This document shows, piece by piece, positions 1 through 5,154 of a stretch of 5,154 nt of DNA; the stretch's first letter is position 1, and each line of letters begins with the position of its first letter. The translations under genes and the position numbers were made by a program. The DNA comes from Cytophagales bacterium (GTDB taxonomy: Bacteria > Bacteroidota > Bacteroidia > Cytophagales > JAAEPT01). Where the stretch lies: positions 1-5,154 of the forward strand of contig WTJX01000116.1 of the NCBI GenBank assembly GCA_011524675.1, read 5' to 3'. The notes beneath the pieces are model-generated. The model was given only the letters and a program-made list of their open reading frames with translations, was not told the origin of the DNA and ran no database searches.

Positions 1-3000
1 AAGAACTTGGTTCTGTTTTATCTTATATAGACACTAAAGCAGCCTTGAGTGCTACAGGCTATCACAAAGGTTTGCTGATAGCACCTTTGGGCTTTGATCA
101 TGGTGGCGGTAGAGGCAAGGGAGCTTTTGCAGCTTACAATATTGATAACCCAAGAAAGCCTGTAACGGTATTTGATTCGAGAGATTATCCTGATAAGTAC
201 CATAACAGAGAGAGCAAAGACTATTTAGGTGATGTAGGTGAGACTCATGGGATATATTTATTCAAAGATTACTTACTATTACCAGTGACAGGCTTTGAGA
301 ACGCAGGCTTTTTAATTTTAGACTTAGCACCTCTCTATGATAGTGATTCTACTACTTTGCCGTCGGTAGTAAGTAATTTTGATTTTCCTTATATCAATAA
401 AGTAACAGACTATGATGGTCTTTCCTTTGCTTCTTGTTGGGTAGGTGGGGAATATGTATATGCACCTACAGGGGCTTATGGTTTATTTATCATAAGTACT
501 AAAAATTTAGAGAGTCCAAAGCTAGTAAAATACATGAAAAAAAGTGAGTTGTACAACGCTACCTTACGCTCAGCCCATGCCTTTGGCAGTACCTTGATTC
601 TTTCTCCAGCGGCAGTAAACAGCAAGATCAACCCAATAGTATTATTGGATATCAGTAATCCTTCTCAGCCTAGTCTCATTAATCAACACCCAGCACAGAT
701 AGGCTATCAAGGCATCGTCTATGGATCACGTTTTTATGCTGGCTCAGCAAAAATCAAAGGCAATGATGATGAAGAGGATATATTGGCATATGATTTTGCT
801 GATCCTAACAACATCAAAACGATAAACTTTGGTGATCATGGAGGTAAATTATATAAAATGGAATATCTATACCTACAAGACGACAATCTTTATATGGGGC
901 ATTATCCTGGCTTAAGTAAGTGGAAAGTAGAGGGGGATAAGGCAAGTTTTGAAATGGAAATTAGCCCTCAATTCCCTCCAAAAAATGATTATGCTTTTGT
1001 ATCTCCTTTGGGAAATTTGACGGTAGTAACTTCCGATCATATTGTAAAAAGTAGATTGAATATAGGGGTCAGTCAGTCAGCACCAGATACGAAAAGCCCA
1101 GAGGTGAAATACACCATCCCTAGAATGAATGCTAAAAATGTGGGGGTAACTACCGCTATAGGGATATCATTCTCAGAGTTTTTGAATAACGCTAACCTAA
1201 ACGAAGACGCTATTTATTTAAAACAAAGAGGTGATGACCAAAAAGTTCCTTGTAAGCTTAGTCATGGGATGGGGATCGCGCATGTATTACCGATTTCACC
1301 TTTGAAAAATAATATTGCTTATGAGCTATACATTACACCGCAACTCACAGACATTGTAGGGAATCCATACCAAGGAGATCAGCATGTATTAACGTTTTAT
1401 ACAGGGCAAAGTACCGTAGAGTATAATACAGAAATCATAAATCCAGCTCCAGCAATTGTCAATACCAAGCTTAAATTTTCTGCCAAAGTATTTGGTAAGG
1501 TATCGGATGAAGACTTGCTTTATTCGTGGGATTTTGGTGATGGTACGAGTACTTCCTTTTCCTCTAATAGTAGTAAAACAAAACGTTATAGCAAAGCGGG
1601 TAATTATCAAGTGGTACTATCTACCAAGTTAAAGGGTTCGGATAAAATACATAAAATCTCTAGTGTACAAATAGTCTATGCACCAAGCCCTAGCGATCAA
1701 GCAAGCGCTAGCGCAAGTATGTGTTTGAATGAAGATCACAGCATGATGTATGTAGTAAACCCAGATAATCATACCCTTACAGGGATAGATCTGAAAAACA
1801 ACAAAGTAGTCTTTGAGAAGAAAACAGCACATCACCCTGTGTCTATTGTAGTTAAGCAAAATGAACTATGGGTCAGTTGCAAAGAAGCCGATAAATTGAT
1901 GATTCATTCGGCAGTGAATGGTAATCAATTAAGGTCTATACCATTGCCCTATGGTAGCGCACCGCATGGCATAGTGCTAAACCATAAAAAAAGTATTGCC
2001 TATGTCGCCTTATCAAGTTTAGGTGAGGTAGTAGAAATAGATACTAAAACATACACACAGCACAAAAGCATAAAACTAAAAGGACCTTTGCGTAATTTAT
2101 CTTTTGTTCCCACAAAGAATATGTTGGTAGCACCTCAGTTTATTGCTTCCGACCAACTAGGCGGTTATGTACAATGGTATGACGTAAGCTCTGGTGCTAT
2201 CTCTTATCAAGAGCGTCTTGCGCCTAGTACCCAAGAAGATGGTATATCAAATGGGAGAGGGTATCCGAATTATTTGGGAGCAATGGCAGTGAACCCACAG
2301 CAAACGCACCTTTGGATACCGGGTAAAAAGGATAATTTATTTAGAGGAGCAAGCAGGGATGGAGAGCCACTTACTTTTGATCATACAGTAAGAAGCGTAG
2401 CGATGAGCATGAACTTAAAGACTTCTAAAGAAGAGTTTGAGCAAAGGATAGATTTGGATAATAGCGATTTTGCGACCGCAGCTACCTATGGGAGGTTTGG
2501 CAATATGCTCTATATCGCTACGATGGGGACCTCGACCATTTGGGCAATAGACGTTATGAATCCATCGAACCAATCTATTACAAGTTGCTATGGAGAAGGA
2601 GCGATGTCTATGGTAGCGGATGCCAATGGCTTTTTGTATGTGCACAATCAGCTATCAAGGGCTGTTTCTGTTTTTAGGTGTCATAATGATGGTAGGCTTG
2701 AATACACAAAAGAGTTAAAGACGGTAGCCAATGAATTATTAGCCCCAGAAGTGCTGGCTGGGAAACGTATCTTTCATAGTACTCTTGATCCTGCCTTATC
2801 TTTAGAAGGGTATATGAGCTGTGCTAGTTGCCATGTAGATGGCGGTCATGATGGTAGAAACTGGGACTTGACTAACTTAGGAGAGGGCATCAGAAACACC
2901 ATAGACATGAGAGGAAAAGAGGGAATGAAGCATGGTGTATTACACTGGACGGGTAATTTTGATGAAATACATGATTTTGATATACAGCTACAAAAGCTCA

Positions 3001-4022
3001 ATGGGGGAGAAGGTTATCGCTTTATTACAAATAATGTCGAAACTTCTATGGTAGATGTGAAGTTTGGATTGAACAAAAGGTTAAATGAGCTATCGGCCTA
3101 CATAAGCTCATTGGCCACTTATCCAAAGAGTAAGCATAGGTCTTCCAATGGCGAGATGACAGCCTCAGCCTTGGAAGGTAAGAAACATTTTGTAAGCCTT
3201 AACTGTGTGCAGTGCCATCCAGCGCCACTATATACAGATAGTTATGAGTCTGTATTGCATGATGTGGGAACAATTAATGCTAAGAGTGGTCAACGACTAT
3301 CAGGAGAGCTAACAGGTTTTGATACGCCTTCACTCATAGGGTTGGCGACTACAGCACCTTATTTGCATGATGGCTCTGCTCAAAACCTCATGGAGGTATT
3401 CAAAACAGGAAAAGGAGAAAAAGCCAAAGCACACCAATGTGTTTTGACTCTTGATACGCAGCAACAAGAGGAGTTAGTAGATTTTCTGTTGCAGTTGGAT
3501 AAGGAAGAGCCTTTGACACTGGTTGGTGAAAATAAAAACCCTCAGTTTATTGAACGTTTACCTACTTTTGAGTTTACCTTTCATGGAAGTCGAAAACAAA
3601 ATTTCGGTAAAGTAAGCGCAAGTGATGAGGATATAAATCAAACATTGAAGTATTATATATTACCTGGGGATTATGCGGCTTCATTTGATATAGATGATGA
3701 TGGTAATCTCTATTATGTAGGTGGTGGAATTTATCAATATAGGTATGATACTGAGCAAACAAATGAATTTTGGTTCAAAGTAATGGTCAAAGACGATCAT
3801 CCAAGCAATCCTAAGAGAGATATTATAGAGGTGAAGGCAACTGTTAAGTTTAAAAAGCGAGAGTTAACAAAGACTGAAAATAGGCAACACCTTTCGTTTA
3901 TGAGAAAAATCGAAAAAAATCAATCTTTAACTGAGGCAGAGAAAGTTCGTTTTGAAGAGCTTACCAATATTCTAAACTACAAAAAGCAATATCTGAAAAA
4001 TAAAAGTATCACTATGAATTAA
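1..4022 (+). CDS. Large multidomain di-haem cytochrome c / beta-propeller surface protein, 5'-truncated
   Basis: The frame is open from codon nt 3 to the TAA at 4020-4022 (1339 codons visible), with no stop before the left edge. The TTG at nt 45 is therefore not the start, and the N-terminus and expected signal peptide are missing. Seen, in order: a propeller-like region with LVIVD-type strands (nt ~3-1085, e.g. LLDISNPSQPSL); an SbsA-type Ig-like domain (~1092-1406); a PKD domain with WDFGDGT (~1430-1680); a YVTN-like propeller (~1730-2710); a cytochrome c module (~2740-3510) with haem sites CASCH (2820-2834) and CVQCH (3204-3218), 128 residues apart; a cadherin-like domain (~3543-3860, DEDINQ and FDIDDDGNLYY); and a Lys/Glu-rich tail. 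GEGIRNT, HWTGNFDEIHDFD and DTPSLIGLATTAPYLHDGS match the MauG/cytochrome c peroxidase-related modules found in large cell-surface proteins. Haem attachment implies export to the periplasm or cell surface. Electron transfer or peroxide/substrate oxidation is inferred; the substrate is unknown. No type IX sorting domain is evident at the C-terminus. Confidence 0.93.
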   Translation, partial: ELGSVLSYIDTKAALSATGYHKGLLIAPLGFDHGGGRGKGAFAAYNIDNPRKPVTVFDSRDYPDKYHNRESKDYLGDVGETHGIYLFKDYLLLPVTGFENAGFLILDLAPLYDSDSTTLPSVVSNFDFPYINKVTDYDGLSFASCWVGGEYVYAPTGAYGLFIISTKNLESPKLVKYMKKSELYNATLRSAHAFGSTLILSPAAVNSKINPIVLLDISNPSQPSLINQHPAQIGYQGIVYGSRFYAGSAKIKGNDDEEDILAYDFADPNNIKTINFGDHGGKLYKMEYLYLQDDNLYMGHYPGLSKWKVEGDKASFEMEISPQFPPKNDYAFVSPLGNLTVVTSDHIVKSRLNIGVSQSAPDTKSPEVKYTIPRMNAKNVGVTTAIGISFSEFLNNANLNEDAIYLKQRGDDQKVPCKLSHGMGIAHVLPISPLKNNIAYELYITPQLTDIVGNPYQGDQHVLTFYTGQSTVEYNTEIINPAPAIVNTKLKFSAKVFGKVSDEDLLYSWDFGDGTSTSFSSNSSKTKRYSKAGNYQVVLSTKLKGSDKIHKISSVQIVYAPSPSDQASASASMCLNEDHSMMYVVNPDNHTLTGIDLKNNKVVFEKKTAHHPVSIVVKQNELWVSCKEADKLMIHSAVNGNQLRSIPLPYGSAPHGIVLNHKKSIAYVALSSLGEVVEIDTKTYTQHKSIKLKGPLRNLSFVPTKNMLVAPQFIASDQLGGYVQWYDVSSGAISYQERLAPSTQEDGISNGRGYPNYLGAMAVNPQQTHLWIPGKKDNLFRGASRDGEPLTFDHTVRSVAMSMNLKTSKEEFEQRIDLDNSDFATAATYGRFGNMLYIATMGTSTIWAIDVMNPSNQSITSCYGEGAMSMVADANGFLYVHNQLSRAVSVFRCHNDGRLEYTKELKTVANELLAPEVLAGKRIFHSTLDPALSLEGYMSCASCHVDGGHDGRNWDLTNLGEGIRNTIDMRGKEGMKHGVLHWTGNFDEIHDFDIQLQKLNGGEGYRFITNNVETSMVDVKFGLNKRLNELSAYISSLATYPKSKHRSSNGEMTASALEGKKHFVSLNCVQCHPAPLYTDSYESVLHDVGTINAKSGQRLSGELTGFDTPSLIGLATTAPYLHDGSAQNLMEVFKTGKGEKAKAHQCVLTLDTQQQEELVDFLLQLDKEEPLTLVGENKNPQFIERLPTFEFTFHGSRKQNFGKVSASDEDINQTLKYYILPGDYAASFDIDDDGNLYYVGGGIYQYRYDTEQTNEFWFKVMVKDDHPSNPKRDIIEVKATVKFKKRELTKTENRQHLSFMRKIEKNQSLTEAEKVRFEELTNILNYKKQYLKNKSITMN

Positions 4023-4051
4023 AGAAAGCCTTCTAATAAAGATTACTTCCT

Positions 4052-4098
4052 AACGCATCCATAGTTGAGTTAAAAGCTCTACTATGGATGCGTTTTTT
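4052..4098 (+). terminator. Rho-independent terminator of the cytochrome/propeller gene
   Basis: A perfect 14-bp stem pairs AACGCATCCATAGT (4052-4065) with ACTATGGATGCGTT (4081-4094). The top of the loop can add GAG/CTC (4067-4069 with 4077-4079) after a T-T mismatch. The stem runs into six T residues (4093-4098). It begins 30 nt after the TAA stop. There is no T tract on the opposite strand after the stem, so it acts on the plus strand only. Confidence 0.92.
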
Positions 4099-4252
4099 AT
4101 TTCAATTTCATATTGGCTTTAAACTCAACTAAGGTTGTTCTAAAAAGGTAAATGTTTTTTCCTTTCCTCGTACAAGATTTGCGTCAAGGTTTTCTAAGAA
4201 GATGAAATCTAAGTGGTTTATTTTATAGAAAATGTTTTTTATTTATTTATCA

Positions 4253-4269
4253 TTAGAATTTTATTCTAA
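4253..4269. promoter_or_regulatory. Candidate operator dyad (7-3-7)
   Basis: TTAGAATTTTATTCTAA is a perfect inverted repeat with 7-bp arms (4253-4259 and 4263-4269) and a 3-bp TTT spacer. It lies where the -33 element should be for the TAAATTTG box at 4284, so a bound protein would block that promoter. The arms resemble the PerR/Fur-type half-site TTATAAT, but those sites normally have a 1-bp spacer, so the regulator is not identified. The same stretch can also fold as AATTTTATTC/GAATAAAATT (4257-4266 with 4272-4281), so RNA structure is an alternative explanation. Confidence 0.4.
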
Positions 4270-4283
4270 GTGAATAAAATTTG

Positions 4284-4291
4284 TAAATTTG
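4284..4291 (+). promoter_or_regulatory. Possible -7 box (TAnnTTTG) for the ArsC/Spx-like gene
   Basis: TAAATTTG fits the Bacteroidota -7 consensus TAnnTTTG exactly. No TTG is present at the usual distance upstream, where AT-rich dyad sequence lies instead, so the promoter would be weak or activator-dependent. A start about 7 nt downstream would give a leader of roughly 255 nt carrying the hairpin and both repeats ahead of the gene at 4554. Confidence 0.4.
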
Positions 4292-4301
4292 GTTTTTTAA
4301 T

Positions 4302-4347
4302 GGAGTAATTTAAAATATAGTAGCAAAAATATGTTTTTGTTTACTCC
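4302..4347 (+). other. Predicted leader hairpin
   Basis: GGAGTAA (4302-4308) is the exact reverse complement of TTACTCC (4341-4347). Inside it, CAAAAA (4324-4329) pairs with TTTTTG (4334-4339) around a TATG loop. If transcription starts near 4298, this structure would sit at the very 5' end of the mRNA, where it could stabilise the transcript or regulate it. AGTA (4319-4322) could pair with the same TACT instead of the outer arm, so two folds compete. The evidence is complementarity only. Confidence 0.35.
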
Positions 4348-4362
4348 TTTGATTTCAAACAC

Positions 4363-4395
4363 ATGAACCCCGCGCGGTGGGAGCGAAAAAACTAA
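4363..4395 (+). CDS. Putative 10-residue leader mini-ORF in repeat copy A
   Basis: ATG 4363-4365 opens a frame reading MNPARWERKN and ends at TAA 4393-4395. The ATG occupies the same position in copy A as the start codon of the ArsC/Spx-like gene does in the partial third copy. The peptide matches the copy B mini-ORF at MNPxRWERK. Of the three substitutions between the copies within the shared frame from GAT to the A run, two are silent (TTC/TTT and CGG/CGC), which weakly suggests peptide-level constraint. No good Shine-Dalgarno sequence precedes it, though many Bacteroidota genes lack one. It could equally be an untranslated structural element. Confidence 0.3.
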   Translation: MNPARWERKN

Positions 4396-4424
4396 GGTTG
4401 AGTTAGCTCTTACTGCATAAGGAC

Positions 4425-4502
4425 ATGCTGAAAACACAAATTATAGATTTTAAACACATGAACCCCACGCGCTGGGAGCGAAAAAAACTAAGGTTAATTT
4501 AG
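4425..4502 (+). CDS. Putative 25-residue leader mini-ORF spanning copies A and B
   Basis: ATG 4425-4427 follows a purine-rich AAGGA and opens a 25-codon frame that crosses the copy A/B junction and ends at TAG 4500-4502. It begins MLKTQIIDFKHM and then continues with MNPTRWERKKLRLI from the internal ATG at 4458. The internal ATG is an alternative start that gives 14 residues. The extra A in copy B's A run moves the stop 3' relative to copy A. I do not recognise the peptide. Its stop lies 51 nt before the start of the downstream gene, so translation here could affect that gene, but this is inference. Confidence 0.3.
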   Translation: MLKTQIIDFKHMNPTRWERKKLRLI

Positions 4503-4553
4503 CTCTTACTGCACAAGGACATGTAGAAAACACAAATTATAGATTTAAAACAC

Positions 4554-4904
4554 ATGAGAATAGCATTTCATTTAACTACTTGTAATACTTGCCAAAAGAT
4601 TTTTTTAGATGTCAACTTACCAAATGAGGTAGAGTTGCAAAATATCAAAGATGATCCTATTACAGAGGAACAATTAGATGAAATGAAGCGTATTGCTGGC
4701 TCATACGAATCTTTATTTTCTCGTAGAGCAGTAAAGTACCGGGCTATGGGGCTCAAAGATATGGAGCTTACAGAAGAGGATTATAAAAAGTACATATTAG
4801 AAGAATATACTTTTTTGAGAAGACCAGTAGTGGTATATGACGATAATATATTTATTGGAAATAGCAAAAAAGTAGTAGAGGCACTTAAAACTAAATTTGA
4901 ATAA
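4554..4904 (+). CDS. ArsC/Spx-family thioredoxin-fold protein
   Basis: A complete 116-residue protein, the usual length for the ArsC/Spx/MgsR family. Seen: a beta strand leading into the CxxC motif C10-N-T-C13; KDDPITEEQLDEM (32-44), typical of the helical insert; SYESLFSRRAVKYRAMGL (50-67) with R57/R58; EEDYKKYILEEYTFLRRP (74-91), with R90 before the P91 expected to be cis; and a final strand with IFIGNSKK (99-106). The thiol and two arginine regions fit arsenate reductase-like chemistry, but the third arginine of enteric ArsC (its R107) appears replaced by the GNSKK segment. Arsenate reduction is therefore uncertain, and a thiol-redox or Spx-like role is equally possible. There are no ars operon neighbours and no membrane segment, so it is probably cytoplasmic. 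ATG 4554 is chosen because an in-frame TAG at 4524 lies just upstream. No clear Shine-Dalgarno sequence is present, and the ATG sits inside the third repeat copy. Confidence 0.92.
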   Translation: MRIAFHLTTCNTCQKIFLDVNLPNEVELQNIKDDPITEEQLDEMKRIAGSYESLFSRRAVKYRAMGLKDMELTEEDYKKYILEEYTFLRRPVVVYDDNIFIGNSKKVVEALKTKFE

Positions 4905-4936
4905 GCTTGTTTTTAGTACTCATTCCCTAAACTACG

Positions 4937-4990
4937 TGTTATGTTTTAGTTTGTCTTGATTTTCCATTAAAAACTGAAACATAACATTTT
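4937..4990 (+). terminator. Probable terminator after the ArsC/Spx-like gene
   Basis: TGTTATGTTTTAGTTT (4937-4952) pairs with AAACTGAAACATAACA (4971-4986) over 16 bp with a single G-U pair. The loop is 18 nt and four T residues follow (4987-4990). It starts 33 nt after the TAA at 4902-4904. The stem is AT-rich and the T tract short, so termination may be partial. It lacks a T tract on the other strand. Confidence 0.65.
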
Positions 4991-5080
4991 CGGTGTCATC
5001 GCATGACTAATAGCCAAAAAATCATGAGGGTGAAGCTATAGTTTATTGAATGCTTACTGTTTTTAAAATAGTTTTTCTTT

Positions 5081-5117
5081 TTTGTTGCAAAGTAAATTAC
5101 GATTCACTACCTTTGCA
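5081..5117 (+). promoter_or_regulatory. Bacteroidota-type promoter for a gene beyond the right edge
   Basis: TTTGTTG at 5081-5087 serves as the -33 element and TACCTTTGCA at 5108-5117 as the -7 element (TAnnTTTG). The gap from TTG (5085-5087) to TA is 20 nt, within the usual range for the primary sigma factor of this phylum. Transcription would start at about 5122-5125. No start codon with an extended frame follows before the window ends at 5154, so the gene it drives is outside. Confidence 0.75.
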
Positions 5118-5154
5118 TTCCTTTTTAGAGAAAGATATTAAAAAACTTTCATAG

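Larger units (their letters stand above)
4023..4553. other. 531-bp intergenic region between the two genes
   Basis: No full-length gene is visible on either strand. From left to right it holds the terminator of the upstream gene (4052-4098), about 150 bp of AT-rich sequence in which I recognise nothing (4099-4250), a dyad and a promoter-like box (4253-4291), a leader hairpin (4302-4347), and the tandem ~95-bp repeats with mini-ORFs (4351-4557). It is unusually long for a gap ahead of a 116-codon gene, and most of its right half looks like a structured or translated leader. Confidence 0.8.
4351..4557 (+). repeat. Tandem ~95-bp repeat, two full copies plus a 16-nt partial copy
   Basis: Copy A (4351-4445, 95 bp) and copy B (4446-4541, 96 bp) abut directly. 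By hand they differ by 8 substitutions and one A insertion, about 91% identity. A partial third copy (4542-4557) matches the first 16 nt of copy B at 15 positions and contains the ATG of the downstream gene. The unit runs from GATTTnAAACACATGA through a GC-rich core (CCCCnCGCGnTGGGAGCG), a run of 6 or 7 A, and AGCTCTTACTGC to CACAAATTATA. The GC-rich core stands out against the AT-rich surroundings. The arrangement looks like duplication of the region around a start codon. Confidence 0.9.

Noticed and set aside
45..47. TTG at nt 45 as the start codon of the large CDS
   Set aside because: The frame is open back to the first full codon at nt 3, and the residues before it continue the same propeller-like sequence with no signal peptide, so the gene starts outside the window.
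2676..2690. RCH in VFRCHNDG as a third haem site
   Set aside because: There is no cysteine three residues before the CH, so it is not CxxCH. It lies at the end of the second propeller.
1389..3762. Minus-strand ORFs of 60-76 codons inside the large CDS
   Set aside because: They overlap a plus-strand gene with clear domains, contain no recognisable motifs and have low-complexity or Cys/His/Ile-rich translations typical of antisense shadows.
4351..4541. The two repeats as a CRISPR array or insertion sequence ends
   Set aside because: The units abut with no spacers, are ~95 bp long and lie in direct orientation. There is no transposase, no terminal inverted repeat and no flanking target duplication that I can see.
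4568..4756. Minus-strand 62-codon ORF antisense to the ArsC/Spx-like gene
   Set aside because: It lies entirely within a confident plus-strand gene and its translation shows no family features.
5003..5041. 12-codon ORF reading MTNSQKIMRVKL
   Set aside because: There is no ribosome binding site, no repeat support and no recognised peptide. It sits upstream of the promoter at 5081, between transcription units.

Overview
The window looks like a piece of a low-GC Bacteroidota chromosome, perhaps a Cytophagales-type marine or surface-living bacterium. Three things suggest this: the sequence is AT-rich, promoter-like sites match the Bacteroidota TTG / TAnnTTTG pattern rather than the sigma70 pattern, and the main product is a very large modular protein built from propeller, PKD, cadherin-like and cytochrome c modules. 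The lineage is inferred from style, not from a marker gene.

Layout. Nucleotides 1-4022 (+) are the 3' part of one very large gene. The frame is open through the left edge, so the true start and any signal peptide lie outside the window. Its product runs: N-terminal beta-propeller-like region, SbsA-type Ig-like domain, PKD domain, second (YVTN-like) propeller, di-haem cytochrome c module of the MauG/cytochrome c peroxidase-related type (CASCH and CVQCH), cadherin-like domain and a short charged tail. A strong intrinsic terminator (4052-4098) closes this transcription unit.

The next 450 or so bases are the unusual part. They hold an AT-rich 7-3-7 dyad (TTAGAAT-TTT-ATTCTAA) just upstream of a TAAATTTG box, a predicted leader hairpin, and two tandem ~95-bp repeats with about 91% identity. 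A third, 16-nt partial copy of the repeat contributes the start codon of the next gene. Each full repeat has a GC-rich core that can be read as a mini-ORF sharing the peptide pattern MNPxRWERK. The gene that follows (4554-4904, +) encodes a complete 116-residue thioredoxin-fold protein of the ArsC/Spx family with a CxxC motif. A 16-bp stem-loop at 4937-4986 probably terminates it. The right edge carries a good Bacteroidota promoter (5081-5117) for a gene that starts beyond the window.

The two genes are separated by a terminator and a long leader, so they are probably independent units. One is a secreted or envelope redox/haem protein and the other a cytoplasmic thiol-redox protein. Nothing in the sequence shows that they work together. 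The best candidate for something undescribed is the repeat-based leader of the ArsC/Spx-like gene.
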